A DNA stretch of 64,000 bases. It comes from JAABRU01 sp041390465. Its GTDB lineage: Bacteria > Desulfobacterota > Desulfobacteria > Desulfobacterales > Desulfococcaceae. The position numbers and the translations under genes were made by a program. Numbering within the stretch: position 1 is the first letter of the stretch; every line of letters starts with the position of its first letter. The stretch spans positions 62,001 to 126,000 of the forward strand of contig JAWKPW010000001.1 of the NCBI GenBank assembly GCA_041390465.1, written 5' to 3'. The notes beneath the pieces are model-generated. The model did no database searches and was not told where the DNA came from. It was given only the letters and a program-made list of their open reading frames with translations. Of the stretch, positions 16,481 to 25,886 are shown in pieces.

Positions 16481-17545
16481 TCAGCAGACTTTTTCAATCC
16501 ATCCCAGAGGATCTTCTGATCTTCCGTACTGAATGTCGGTCAGAGCCTGATAGAATTTCAGGGTCATGGGGCCGACTTCGTTGTTGCCGATGGTGACCAC
16601 ATCTTCATTGAATTTGATGGTTCCCACCGGAGAAATGACCGCAGCCGTTCCGCTGCCGAAAATTTCCACTTTTCTTCCGGATTTCTGGGCATCAATCACC
16701 TCATGGATGGAGATGCGCCGCTCTGTGCAGGGAATATTCCAGAGCCGGGCCAGGGCAATGACGGAATCACGGGTTACGCCCGGAAGAATGCTGCCGTTGA
16801 GAACCGGCGTGATGAGTTCGCCGTCAATGACAAAAAAGATGTTCATGGAACCCACTTCTTCCACATACTGCTGCTCCACGCCGTCAAGCCACAGCACCTG
16901 GGTGAATCCCTGCTCATGCGCTTTTTCAGCAGCATACAGACTGGCCGCATAATTGCCCGGAGTTTTGGCTTCTCCGATGCCGCCGCGCACCGCGCGCACA
17001 TGGCGTTTTGTCACCCAGATTTTGACCGGATTGAATCCTTCCGCGTAATAGGCGCCGACCGGAGAGAGAATGATAAAAAAGCGGTAGGTATGAGCCGCGC
17101 GCACGCCCAGAAAGACATCTGTGGCAATGATGGTGGGCCGGATGTACAGAGAGGTGCCCGGGGCCGATGGAACCCAGTCTTTTTCCACTTTGATGAGTTC
17201 TTTGAGCGCGTGCAGGGCAAAATGCTCGTCAATGGCCGGAATGCACAGCAGCCGGTTGGATGTGTTGGCTCTGTGAAAATTGACCTGGGGCCGGAAAAGC
17301 TGAATTTCGCCTTTGGGTGTCCGGTATGCCTTGAGCCCTTCAAAAATGGCCTGCCCGTAGTGCAGCACCATGGTGGCAGGATCCATGGTGAAAGGGGCAT
17401 AGGGTTCAATGCGCGGATTGTGCCAGCCCTTTTCCACGCTGTAATCCATATTGAACATATGGTCTGTAAAAATTTTGCCAAAACCCAGTTTGCTTTCATC
17501 GGGTTTGGGTTTCAACTGCTGGGCTTTTCTGATGGTGATTTCCAT
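16481..17545 (-). CDS. ilvE: Branched-chain amino acid aminotransferase
   Basis: A 354-residue fold-type IV PLP enzyme that interconverts branched-chain amino acids and their 2-oxo acids with glutamate as partner. The PLP lysine is Lys194 in GIGEAKTPGNYAAS, and the family blocks HYGQAIFEGLKAYR, RPTIIATD and EVGSMNIFFVIDG are present. Its length matches the longer bacterial BCAT group. The ATG at 17545 is preceded by AAGGAGGAG; nine upstream codons in frame are unlikely to be translated. It appears to be a single-gene unit with its own terminator. Confidence 0.96.
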   Translation of the reverse strand: MEITIRKAQQLKPKPDESKLGFGKIFTDHMFNMDYSVEKGWHNPRIEPYAPFTMDPATMVLHYGQAIFEGLKAYRTPKGEIQLFRPQVNFHRANTSNRLLCIPAIDEHFALHALKELIKVEKDWVPSAPGTSLYIRPTIIATDVFLGVRAAHTYRFFIILSPVGAYYAEGFNPVKIWVTKRHVRAVRGGIGEAKTPGNYAASLYAAEKAHEQGFTQVLWLDGVEQQYVEEVGSMNIFFVIDGELITPVLNGSILPGVTRDSVIALARLWNIPCTERRISIHEVIDAQKSGRKVEIFGSGTAAVISPVGTIKFNEDVVTIGNNEVGPMTLKFYQALTDIQYGRSEDPLGWIEKVC

Positions 17546-17812
17546 GAAAGAATCTCCTCCTTGCTGTTTCACATCGAAATTTTTTGCATTGGCTTCTTTC
17601 CGATTTCTGTGTCCGTCCGTTTGCAGGTGTCCGGCTGCAGGGGCATCCTTTCCACATTATCGGCAACGAAAAACTATAGCAGGTTTATTTCTGAAATCAA
17701 GTATTATGTGCAAAGGTTCCGGGCATGAGATGATGGAAAGTATGATTTTTTTCCGATGCCGGAAAGATTTTGGGACAGATTGCTTTTGGCACAGCCTCAG
17801 ACAGATGCGGCT

Positions 17813-18682
17813 TCATTTCCCCTGCAGTGTGACAAGAAGGGTTCCGGCAAACATGAGAACCGCACCGCTGAGACGGAAACTTGTGTTCTCCTCCTTAAAC
17901 AGGAAACGGCCATACAGAACACTGATGACCACGCTGAGACGTTTGACGGAAATCATGTACGCGGCCTGAACCAGGGAAATGGCCCAGCCGTGAAACAGGC
18001 CGTGCAGAAAGAGCAGAACCCCTGCTGCCAGACCTTTTGCTGCATCGTTCCGGAATGCTGTCAGCCGGATTCTTCCGCTCATGCGGAAAAACAGAATCAT
18101 GAGAAGGTTGAAGACCATGTAGAAGAGCATGGTAAAAAACAGGGGAGAGGAATTCAGAATGGCTTTTTTGCCGATGACCGAGGTGAGACTGTAAACAAAT
18201 GCAACAAAGAGCATGATTCGCGATCCTTTTTCCCGGAAAAGCGACTGCAGGGGCGCAAGGAGATGCCAATGACCGGGATCGATATGGAGAACATATCCGC
18301 CCGCGCAGATGAGCACAATGCCGCAAAAGCCTCCGATGCCCGGAATTTCATCCAGAAACAGATAGCCGCTCAGCACCACAAAAACCGGTGTGAAAGCCAG
18401 ACAGGGAATGGCCAGAGAAAGAGGCGATATTTTTATGGCCTTCATATATAAAACAAAGGTGAAACCATTGAGGGGAATGCTGATGAGAAAACTCCACAGA
18501 AAATCCGGGCCGATGGGGGGTACCGGAACCAGAAGGGCGCTCAGGGTGAAAAGCGGGAGACTGTACATCAGGGGATAAACAGACATCTCGACAGGCGAGA
18601 GACCGGAAAAGAATTTCCTGATGCACGCGTCCTGGGAGGAAACCGCCACTGCTGTGAGCAGGGACAAAATCAGCCATTGCAT
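17813..18682 (-). CDS. EamA/DMT-family permease
   Basis: A 289-residue inner-membrane protein with about ten hydrophobic helices in two EamA halves, the drug/metabolite transporter fold. It likely exports or imports a small metabolite; the substrate is not predictable. Recognisable pieces include a C-terminal half containing AAYMISVKRLSVVISVLYG and LFKEENTSFRLSGAVLMFAG, which is the usual second repeat. The start ATG at 18682 has only a weak ribosome-binding site. The genes on either side (ilvE and a Nudix hydrolase) do not suggest a pathway. Confidence 0.88.
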   Translation of the reverse strand: MQWLILSLLTAVAVSSQDACIRKFFSGLSPVEMSVYPLMYSLPLFTLSALLVPVPPIGPDFLWSFLISIPLNGFTFVLYMKAIKISPLSLAIPCLAFTPVFVVLSGYLFLDEIPGIGGFCGIVLICAGGYVLHIDPGHWHLLAPLQSLFREKGSRIMLFVAFVYSLTSVIGKKAILNSSPLFFTMLFYMVFNLLMILFFRMSGRIRLTAFRNDAAKGLAAGVLLFLHGLFHGWAISLVQAAYMISVKRLSVVISVLYGRFLFKEENTSFRLSGAVLMFAGTLLVTLQGK

Positions 18683-18854
18683 GGAAAGAGATTTCTCAGG
18701 GGCATATCAGAAAATTCCCGCAGTCCGGTCCGGCTCCGATCGGCATGACGATCCGGCACCATATCAGGCCGTAACAGAAAATCTGAAAAATAACAGCACA
18801 TGGATACTTCCCGAAACTTTGTGTTTTTGCCTCGTCGCTGCAGACCAATGCATA

Positions 18855-18954
18855 AACATGTTGAATTTTGCAAAATCAAAAACTGAATTTTTTCAAAAAA
18901 TTCAGTTTTTTCATTCCCTGTTTCATCCTGTAAAAACTGAATTGGTCAGGTACT
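18855..18954. mobile_element. Family B element, copy 1 (left end worn)
   Basis: About 100 bases centred on a CAAAAACTGAATTTTTTC hairpin and ending with CATCCTGTAAAAACTGAATTGGTCAGGTA. Better copies are at 41642-41745, 61766-61869 and 62179-62281; here the left TACATGACCACGTTG end has diverged. Confidence 0.6.
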
Positions 18955-19331
18955 GAAAGCAGCCGGAATGCGAAATTGGTTTTGCTGAAATCTTTTTCAG
19001 ATTTCATGTTATTTCTCCAAAAAGACGGTCGCAGCATACCGGGTTCCCCCTGTGCTGCCTGCACAGAAATTTTGCAATGCGTAACATGTATGCAGAAAGA
19101 TGTCAAGATTGGCCGGAGGCATGGGACAGGATTTGCACACTGTCTTGAATTTGCTTTTTTTTCACAGTTCCCTTTCAGAAAACCTGCCGGAGCCGCGTCC
19201 GGATCACCTCATGGGGCAGTGTTTTCCCAATACGGTACAAAGGCCGGAGGAAAAAAGCTGCTTTCTTTTGCACAGACCTTGTGGTAAAAGTCCGGCAGAA
19301 AACACAACAGGATTGCTTCAGGGAGAAGAAA
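18955..19331. other. Gene-free spacer before the Nudix gene
   Basis: I see no convincing gene, RNA or repeat in this 377-base stretch. Short open frames lack ribosome-binding sites and family-like sequence. It should contain the Nudix promoter. Confidence 0.4.
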
Positions 19332-19880
19332 ATGTCTGTCATCGTAAACCGCAGTGAGGAAATTTATAGGGGGCGGGTTTTTCACATGATCCGGGAGAAC
19401 ATCACCCTTGACAATGGTGTAAGCGTGAACATTGACACCATCCGGCACCCCGGCGCATCGGCCATTGTGCCTGTGCAGAGCAATGGAAATCTGATTCTCA
19501 TCCGCCAGTACCGGCATTCGGTCCGAGGATATATCTGGGAAATTCCTGCTGGAACCCTGGGCCCGGGTGAGGAGCCCCTGGCATGTGCAAAAAGAGAACT
19601 CATTGAAGAAACCGGATTTTCCGCACAAACCTGGGAAAAACTGGGGGAAATCGTTCCGGTTCCCGGTTATTCGGACGAGCGGATTCATATCTTCAAAGCC
19701 CAAGACCTGATCCCGGCTGTGCAGAACATGGACGAGGATGAGGTGCTGGACGTGCATGAAATCCCCCCGGGGCAGGTGCTGCGCATGGCCGGTGAGGGGG
19801 AAATTCAGGACAGCAAAAGCCTTTCTGCCCTGTTTCTGCTGCTGGCAAGGATGAACCGTATTGCCCAAGGTGATTTCTGA
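19332..19880 (+). CDS. Nudix hydrolase, ADP-ribose pyrophosphatase-like
   Basis: A 182-residue Nudix hydrolase, probably cleaving ADP-ribose or a related nucleoside diphosphate sugar. The Nudix box GTLGPGEEPLACAKRELIEE followed by TGF carries the required G-x5-E-x7-RE-x2-EE-x-G pattern, and VPGYSDERIHIF resembles the ADP-ribose-specific loop. The ATG at 19332 follows AGGGAGAAG. The last codons and the stop lie inside a family A element that also holds the stop of the convergent permease gene, so the C-terminal GDF may have been acquired from the element. Confidence 0.9.
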   Translation: MSVIVNRSEEIYRGRVFHMIRENITLDNGVSVNIDTIRHPGASAIVPVQSNGNLILIRQYRHSVRGYIWEIPAGTLGPGEEPLACAKRELIEETGFSAQTWEKLGEIVPVPGYSDERIHIFKAQDLIPAVQNMDEDEVLDVHEIPPGQVLRMAGEGEIQDSKSLSALFLLLARMNRIAQGDF

Positions 19881-19970
19881 AAATGAATATTCCTGTTCAG
19901 CCATCTGAAAGATTTGACAATTTTTGAAAAATTGTCAAATCCGGGGGATGTTCTTTTCCGGAAATCGCCT
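19868..19970 (-). mobile_element. Family A element, copy 2, between convergent stops
   Basis: A 103-base inverted copy of the family A element with ends AGGTGATTTCTGAAAA and CTTTTCCGGAAATCGCCT and a perfect central stem of GATTTGACAATTTTT and its complement. The Nudix stop codon (19878-19880) is inside it and the permease stop (19969-19971) overlaps its other edge. The hairpin could serve as a bidirectional terminator. Confidence 0.75.
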
Positions 19971-21060
19971 AACCGCTTTGCTTTGTTTTTCTGTCTTCTT
20001 CGGCAGACTGCCCCGATGCCTTCTGCCATGCCTTGATGACCGCATGGAAGAGTGTGGCAAGGGGAATGGCAAAGAAAAGACCCCACAGTCCCCAGAGACC
20101 GCCAAAGAGAAGCACAGCCACGATAATGGCCACCGGATGGATATTCACCACACCGGACAGCAGCAGGGGAACGAGCAGATTGCCGTCCAAAGCCTGAATG
20201 ATGGAAATGGCAATCATCACATAGGCAAACTGCGCGCCCCATCCCCATTCAAAAAACGCGATCAGTCCCACAGGCAGAAACATGACGGTCGCGCCGATAT
20301 AGGGAATCAGCACCGACAGTCCCACAAAAAAGGACAGGAGCATGGCAAAGGGGACAGAAAGCAGCGCAAAAGTGACATAGGTGACTGCCCAGACAATGAT
20401 GATTTCCCATATCTTTCCCCGGACATAATTTCCAATCTGCAGATTGACCTCCTGCCAGACCTCGGTTGTCAGGCTGCGATCCGAAGGCAGAAAACTTTTG
20501 AACCAGTCCAGGATCAGTTTTTTGTCTTTGAGGAAAAAGAAAACCATGAGCGGAACCAGAATCGAATAGACCAGAAATGTGATGATTCCCCGTACCGAAC
20601 TCAGGGAGATGGAAACAGCATACTGGCCCATACGGGTAAGTTCTGTGGTAAGATAGCCCATAATCTGACGGATTTGAGCTTTCGAGATGAATTCCGGATA
20701 GCGTTCCGGAAGGAGCATCAGTTCTTTCTGGCCTTTGGACACCATGGCAGGCAGATCCTGCAGCAACTCGACAATCTGCCGCGACAGCATGGGGAGCAGC
20801 CAGATAATCATAATCAGAACAGAGGTCAGGAAGAGAATGAATACCAGCAGCACGGCGGCCAGCCGCGGCATCTTCTGTTTTTCCAGATAGATTACCGTGC
20901 CTTCCAGCAGATAGGCAATGATAATGCTGATAAACACCGGGGTCAGCATATCCCCCAGCGTGAAGATCAGGATAAAACCCGCAAGAAGCAGAAAAGCGAG
21001 GATCACGACCTGGGGATCGGAAAAATAACGTCTGAACCATGTCCGGAAAATGTCAATCAT
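19969..21060 (-). CDS. AI-2E-family transporter / PerM-like permease
   Basis: A 363-residue membrane protein of the AI-2E transporter superfamily. It has the expected eight helices with a long loop between helices 3 and 4 (LPERYPEFISKAQIRQIMG), and the conserved C-terminal GALDGN-like region reads IQALDGNLLVPLLLSG followed by HPVAIIVAVLLFGGLWGLWG. Despite its name the family includes Na+/H+ antiporters, and the substrate is unknown. The ATG at 21060 was chosen over a TTG two codons upstream. A hexapeptide acyltransferase gene ends 47 bases upstream on the same strand, so the two may be cotranscribed. Confidence 0.93.
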   Translation of the reverse strand: MIDIFRTWFRRYFSDPQVVILAFLLLAGFILIFTLGDMLTPVFISIIIAYLLEGTVIYLEKQKMPRLAAVLLVFILFLTSVLIMIIWLLPMLSRQIVELLQDLPAMVSKGQKELMLLPERYPEFISKAQIRQIMGYLTTELTRMGQYAVSISLSSVRGIITFLVYSILVPLMVFFFLKDKKLILDWFKSFLPSDRSLTTEVWQEVNLQIGNYVRGKIWEIIIVWAVTYVTFALLSVPFAMLLSFFVGLSVLIPYIGATVMFLPVGLIAFFEWGWGAQFAYVMIAISIIQALDGNLLVPLLLSGVVNIHPVAIIVAVLLFGGLWGLWGLFFAIPLATLFHAVIKAWQKASGQSAEEDRKTKQSG

Positions 21061-21106
21061 AGACAACTCTCTTAAAAACAGGAGATTTCATTCACCACTT
21101 ATGCTC

Positions 21107-21850
21107 TCAGTCGCCCTTCATGGGAAAGAAAACATGCCGCATCCACCCAAGAAGCGTATTTCCCTCCAGCACTTCCCTGTCCCAGCGGTCAAATTCTCCG
21201 GACAGTTTCACCGGATCAGAGAGCCACTGGGATCGTTTGACCATTTTTTCATTGGGATCAAGCTGTTTTACCACACGAGCGGGATTTCCGGCTGCCACAC
21301 TGTCGGCCGGAACGGATTTTGTCACCACAGAACCTGCACCGACAATGCTGTTGTCTCCGATTTCCACGCCTTTGCACACAATGGCCTGATCCCCGATCCA
21401 GACATTTTCTCCAATGTGCACCGGTTCCGCTGTTCCCATGGAAACCCGGTTGTAAATGCCGTGCCAGTCCGAATCTGTGATATAGGCTCCGCTGGCAATC
21501 ATGCAGTTGTCACCGATGCGGACTTCCCTTGCCGCGCCAATGCGCACACCCGGACAGATCAGGCAGTAGTTTCCCACCCGGATAACACCGCTCTCATTGA
21601 GTTCTGACCACACGGCAAAACGCACCTTCCGATCCGGAGCAGCAATCACCGTGGCATAACTGCCCAGTTCCACAGAGGCCCCGAAAACCTCCACATGCCA
21701 AGGTTTCATAAACACAGCCCCTTTTCCCAGATGATCAAACTGGGGCCGAAGGAAATGGCGGACATAGAATTTTTCAAATTTCCGGTACAGTTTTTTCACA
21801 AAATAGGGCCGGTGATCTCTGCGCAAAATTCCTCCTGAAGCCTCAATCAC
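21107..21850 (-). CDS. Hexapeptide-repeat acyltransferase (LbH superfamily)
   Basis: A 247-residue protein with a left-handed beta helix made of hexapeptide repeats such as IRVGNYCLICPGVRIG, VRIGDNCMIASGAYI and VHIGENVWIGDQAIV, and a closing VPADSVAAGNPARVVK typical of CoA-dependent O-acetyltransferases. A His in DSDWHGIY is in the position of the catalytic base. The acceptor could be a polysaccharide or lipid head group. The GTG at 21850 has no good ribosome-binding site, while AGGAGG lies four bases before an in-frame TTG at 21826, so the start is uncertain by eight codons. Confidence 0.88.
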   Translation of the reverse strand: MIEASGGILRRDHRPYFVKKLYRKFEKFYVRHFLRPQFDHLGKGAVFMKPWHVEVFGASVELGSYATVIAAPDRKVRFAVWSELNESGVIRVGNYCLICPGVRIGAAREVRIGDNCMIASGAYITDSDWHGIYNRVSMGTAEPVHIGENVWIGDQAIVCKGVEIGDNSIVGAGSVVTKSVPADSVAAGNPARVVKQLDPNEKMVKRSQWLSDPVKLSGEFDRWDREVLEGNTLLGWMRHVFFPMKGD

Positions 21851-22026
21851 ATTTTTTACACTTTTTCTCAGAAAGGATTTGATATTTTCAAACCGCTGAC
21901 TTTCATACCATCAGACATAATACCGAATCGCCATTGGTTTGATCCTGTCTCCAACGGTATAAGATTTTTGCAACTTTTGGAAAGTTGTCAAATCTGAGCA
22001 GAGCAGATCAATGGAGAATCAGTATC

Positions 22027-22167
22027 ATACCGATTCTCCTTTGAAATTTTAACCATTAAGGACACAAAGAAGGCACAAAGGACACAAAAAACGGACAGCA
22101 CCGTGCAACATCTGCGGAGAATCGGCTTTGCCTTCTGAAACGTATGGTTTCAACAGAGAATTGCTAT
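22027..22167. mobile_element. Family D element
   Basis: A 141-base element with ends ATACCGATTCTCC and GGTTTCAACAGAGAATTGCTAT and a core rich in GGACACAAAG words. A further D half-end (GGAGAATCAGTAT) sits directly before it at 22006-22025, so two elements meet head to tail. It fills most of the 412-base spacer 21851-22262, whose remainder carries only an imperfect GCAACTTT...AAAGTTGTC hairpin near 21970. Confidence 0.6.
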
Positions 22168-22262
22168 AAGCAGTCAGCCGGAAAAAGAGGTGTGAGACGG
22201 TATTTTTCTGGCTGGCTGAGTGATTTTTTGGCCGCATAAGCATCTTAAATAATCACAAAAGA

Positions 22263-22453
22263 TTATTCTGAGATTTGCAATTCATCCCACGAATCCGGGT
22301 ATTCATCCTCTTTTCCGGTTATCTCAACAAAAACGCAGCCATACTCTGTTTTAATTTCCACCGTTCCCACTGATCCAGTTCCGTTTCCCCAAATCGCTTT
22401 GATAAAGAGAAAAACAATTTGTAATCACTGTCAGAAAATCCCTGCTGAGCCAT
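22263..22453 (-). pseudogene. Small frameshifted gene, unknown family
   Basis: An ATG at 22453 opens MAQQGFSDSDYKLFFSLSKR and then FGETELDQWERWKL. After one frame change near 22350 the reading continues as KTEYGCVFVEITGKEDEYPD and ends SWDELQISE at 22263. Each half has the composition of real protein and the two join naturally, giving about 63 residues. Its length of 191 bases is not a multiple of three, as expected for a single-base indel. I cannot name the family. Confidence is moderate because the gene is short. Confidence 0.4.
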
Positions 22454-22484
22454 TATGGAAATCCTTTGCTGCAACGCTCCGTCA

Positions 22485-23590
22485 TCATTCCCCAATCCCG
22501 GTCTTTTTCCATGACCTGTGGCAGAAAAGCCGGCTGGCCGGTGTCAGGTCATAAATGGCATCTGCGGCCATCAGCACAACCGCATTGGTCCAGGCAATTC
22601 TGTCTTCGGGCCAGATGGTCATGTCCGGCCAGGTATAACCGCACCAGTAGGAACCGTCCTCATATTTCTTGTCACTGATCCAGTTGAAGACAATCTCAGC
22701 CTGTCCGGTTTTTCCCATTGCAGCCAATGCCAGGCAGAATTCCGAGCTTTCCGCGACCGTCACCCAGGGCCGGTCTGACACACACCGCACGCCATGAGAA
22801 TTGATGACAAATTTTTTCCAGTATCGGTCAATGCGCTTGTGCGCGGCTTCTCCGCTTATTGCTCCGGACAGCACCGGATAGAACCAGTCCATGGAATAAC
22901 GGGATTTGGTCATATTGAACAGATGGGGACAGCAGCGGATGGCATGTCCGAGCCGCTGAAGCGATTCTTCCCATTCGGGCCGTTCATATCCCAGTATCCG
23001 CTGTGGCCAGTCCGCATTTGAGACTCAGATACACGGAACTTGATGCCGTGAGGCAGGGCCATGGGATCCGGTTTTCCTTCAGGACTCACCGCCCAGTGGA
23101 TTTCCCCGGTTTTGGCCTGCAGACCTGTGGCAAATCCCAGAGCAGCATCCACTGCGGGCCACATGTTTTTGAGAAATTTTTCATCTCTGTGAATCAGATA
23201 ATAATGATACACGCCCACAGCAATGTAGGCAGCCATATGGCTTTCACGGGTTCTGTTTTCCGGTTCTCCCTGCCGGTAGGCCGAATACCAACTGCCGTCC
23301 GGCAACTGGTTTTCTGCCAGCCAGGCAAATGCCCGTCCGGCTTCTGCTGCATATCCGCCAATGCTCAGCCCCATGGCAGATTCCACATGATCCCAGGGAT
23401 CGGTTTTATCTCCCCGGAACCAGGGAATTTCTCCGCTTCTGTACTGCGTATCCGCAATCTGTCCCGCAACTGTCTCCACATCCAGCCCAGCATAACTGTG
23501 CTGCACACTTTCGCAAATATACTGCCTCATCTGCCGGATAGCACCTTTCTCAACTCGGTATGAATTTTCAGATTTCCTGTAAACTGCCAT
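22485..23590 (-). pseudogene. Frameshifted alpha/alpha-toroid (prenyltransferase or glycosidase-like) gene
   Basis: The first 190 residues (start ATG 23590) contain WFRGDKTDPWDHVESAMGLS and WLAENQLPDGSWYSAY, typical of prenyltransferase-like or glycosidase-like alpha/alpha toroids. Near 23045 the frame shifts to LTASSSVYLSLKCGLA, near 23005 it shifts again to ILGYERPEWEESLQRLG, and it then continues as CPHLFNMTKSRYSMDWFYP and YWCGYTWPDMTIWPEDRIAW to the stop at 22485. The rebuilt protein is about 368 residues and has no missing domain. Two separate indels indicate a recent pseudogene. Related intact proteins occur in deltaproteobacteria, with unknown substrate. Confidence 0.8.
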
Positions 23591-23952
23591 GTACCGCAGA
23601 CAGGCGTGAACAGGCCGTTTCCGCTGCAGCTATGATCAAACTTTCATGGCAAATAAAAAACTGATTTCATACCGTGAAAAAAAAATATGTGCAAGAGAAA
23701 AACATCCGGATTTTCTTTTCTGCATTTCTTTTCACCCCTGAAAATCCTTCCCCTCTCTTTAAAAGGCTGAAACCTCATGAAAAACCCGACAGCATTTCTC
23801 TCAGGGGAGACAGTTTTTCTGCATCATCAGGGGGGAGATCCGCTGTTCCCAAAAAAACAGATTTGCAGGGAAAATCTCTTTTTCGCAACGCAGTAATATC
23901 CCGCGAAAAAACAGGCAAAAAATCAATATCCGGCCGGAAATGATTCCCTGTC
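23591..23952. other. Gene-free spacer
   Basis: I see nothing convincing in this 362-base stretch. One 89-codon open frame from 23674 has no ribosome-binding site or recognisable sequence. It may hold the promoter of the broken gene upstream. Confidence 0.35.
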
Positions 23953-24126
23953 ATGCCAATTCGCCATTGAAAATATGCTTTATGAAAAGCAGTTTTTGCG
24001 GAAGACAATGCCGGTTTGCCGTCGATTCTGCAAAGTCCTGTCAGTTTTCTGTGACCTTTGTGCCCTCTGTGTGTCCTTTGCGGGCAAGGGGTAATGGAAA
24101 GCATGGTTTTAAAGGCGAATCGGTAT
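23953..24126. mobile_element. Family D element
   Basis: A 174-base element with left end ATGCCAATTCGCCATTGAAA and right end GCATGGTTTTAAAGGCGAAT continuing CGGTAT. Its core, including GTGACCTTTGTGCC and ACAATGCCGG, is the inverted counterpart of the copy at 52278-52443. Confidence 0.65.
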
Positions 24127-24156
24127 TACGCTGAAGTCCGGAACATACAGAAAAAA

Positions 24157-24440
24157 ACACTGGATTCCGCTTTTGCCGGAATGACAGCAGAACCGGGGCC
24201 CATCTTTCCGGGCCCGCTTCGCTCACTCCGAAAGGTGGAGCGCTCGCTGCCCACTACGGAAAATTCTCCATCAAGCTGAAAAGAATTAGAGCGCTCGCTT
24301 CTGCCCACCTGCAGAAAATTTCATCAAGTAGTAGTAGGGTGGGCCCATGCTTTTCCGTGCCCACCTTCCGCATCGACTCTGCGCTGAAAAGGTGGGCAGC
24401 TCTGCACTTCTGCCCACCCTACGGAAAATTCTCATCAAAA
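24157..24440. repeat. Mosaic of short repeats behind the TolC-like gene
   Basis: The stretch starts with a REP-like CTGGATTCCGC...GCCGGAATGACAG and continues with three imperfect modules of the form CTGCCCAC(C)...GGAAAATTCTCATCAA. GGGCCC and GAGCGCTCG palindromes are interspersed. No gene is supported. After the frameshift in the TolC-like gene the shifted frame reads straight into this repeat DNA. Confidence 0.5.
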
Positions 24441-24481
24441 TTCCGGCTGCAAGGGCCAGTTGCATGGCAGCCACCCGGTAA

Positions 24482-25798
24482 TCATGAACCGCTCGCAGAT
24501 GGTTTGTCCGGGCCTTGCTGCAATGCGGTTTCCGCATCCAGCAGATCTGTAATGGTGAACAGACCGGCATTGTAGCGGTTCTGCACAATGCGCAGGGATT
24601 CCCCGGCCTGCCCGGTTGCGGCCTGGGCTACCTTTATTCGCTCCCATGCGCTTTGAGCATTGAAAAACGCCTGCCGTGTCTCACCGCAGACCTGCTGCTC
24701 TGCAGCCCGGATCATGGCCTGCACCTCTTCCAAACCTGCCTGCGCCTCCCGGATTCCAGCGGAAATCCGCCCGCCTGAATACAGGTTGAGGGAAACCAGC
24801 GCACCGATATTGTAATTGTCTGCAAAATCATCCCCTTTTTCGGAATTCAGTTCATAATTCCCTTCCAGACTTACCGAGGGATAATGCGCAGCCCGGGCTT
24901 TGGCCACTTCTTTTCCTGCAATGTTTTCCTGCAGTTTCAGGTGGGTAAGATCAGGCCGTGCGGAAAGAGCCCTGGCAATCCAGGCATCCAGGCTGTCACC
25001 AAGTCCTTTGCCTTTTTCCAGAGGACTTGTGAGTTCATAAAGCATATTCCCGTCCACGCCCATAGCCACGTTGAGCATGCACCGGGCAATGTCGGTCTGG
25101 CTCCGGGCCTGGAGCAGTTGCTGTTCCAGATCCGCAATATGCACCTGCGCGCGCAGCAGATCACTTTTGACCACGAATCCTCCTTTGAACCGGGATTCCA
25201 CCATGCGGAAATGGGTGCGCGCGGTTTCCAGGGACTGTTCCACCACTTTCAGGTTTTCAAGGGAAAGCAGCACGCCCGCATAAGCCGTGACGGTGCGGGC
25301 AATCACCTGCTGCCGGGCCCAGTCTGTCATGAAATTCACGGCCTCATGGCTGAGCCGGGCCTGCTGTCTGCCGTACCAGGTTCTGCCGCTGTCATACACA
25401 GGCCAGGATACGGAAACAGACGTGGCAAAATTGTCAATGGCATCCGGATGATTGAGGCGGCCGGGATCAAAATCCGCAGCAGTGATCTGCTCCTGATTGA
25501 GTTTGGTTCCGAAAGCCCACATGGGATTGGTGGTATGACTGTACCGCTGGCTCACCTGAACCTGCGGCATAAGACCAGCGTCCGCCTGTGTGATTCTTTC
25601 CTCTGCCGCGCGGATGCGTTTCTGCGCTGCCTCCAGGCCCGGATTGTGCGTGAGTGCGGTTTCCACTGCCTGGGAAATGCTCAGTTGCGGATTTTCAGCC
25701 GCCAAAGAAACACAGGAGAAAAGTATGCCCATTCCCATAACAAGGGCAGGCCCGGAAAACAGGTTGCAAAACAGGGTTTGGTCAATGATGCGCCGCAT
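24482..25798 (-). CDS. TolC-family outer-membrane protein, 3' frameshift
   Basis: A 438-residue outer-membrane efflux channel subunit with a signal peptide (hydrophobic VMGMGILFSCVSLA near residue 20-35) and two OEP repeats. The repeats show ISQAVETALTHNPGLEAAQK and SVSVSWPVYDSGRTWYGRQQ, with ARAAHYPSVSLEGNYELN in the second half. Near the end the reading goes LLDAETALQQ and then GPDKPSASGS to an early stop. Removing one G near 24525 restores ARTNHLRAVHDYRVAAMQLA, the expected final helix. The last helix is therefore lost unless this is a sequence error. The ATG at 25798 follows AGGGGG. No adaptor or pump gene is adjacent. Confidence 0.85.
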   Translation of the reverse strand: MRRIIDQTLFCNLFSGPALVMGMGILFSCVSLAAENPQLSISQAVETALTHNPGLEAAQKRIRAAEERITQADAGLMPQVQVSQRYSHTTNPMWAFGTKLNQEQITAADFDPGRLNHPDAIDNFATSVSVSWPVYDSGRTWYGRQQARLSHEAVNFMTDWARQQVIARTVTAYAGVLLSLENLKVVEQSLETARTHFRMVESRFKGGFVVKSDLLRAQVHIADLEQQLLQARSQTDIARCMLNVAMGVDGNMLYELTSPLEKGKGLGDSLDAWIARALSARPDLTHLKLQENIAGKEVAKARAAHYPSVSLEGNYELNSEKGDDFADNYNIGALVSLNLYSGGRISAGIREAQAGLEEVQAMIRAAEQQVCGETRQAFFNAQSAWERIKVAQAATGQAGESLRIVQNRYNAGLFTITDLLDAETALQQGPDKPSASGS

Positions 25799-25886
25799 TT
25801 TTCCCCCTTTTCTGGTTTTGATAAAACATCTGTGAGCAACTGACCATAAACAAAGCATGAAATGCGGGTGCGTAAAACCGGCTCCC

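Noticed and set aside
23674..23943. 89-codon plus-strand open frame
   Set aside because: There is no ribosome-binding site, no family-like sequence, and its end runs to the edge of a D element.
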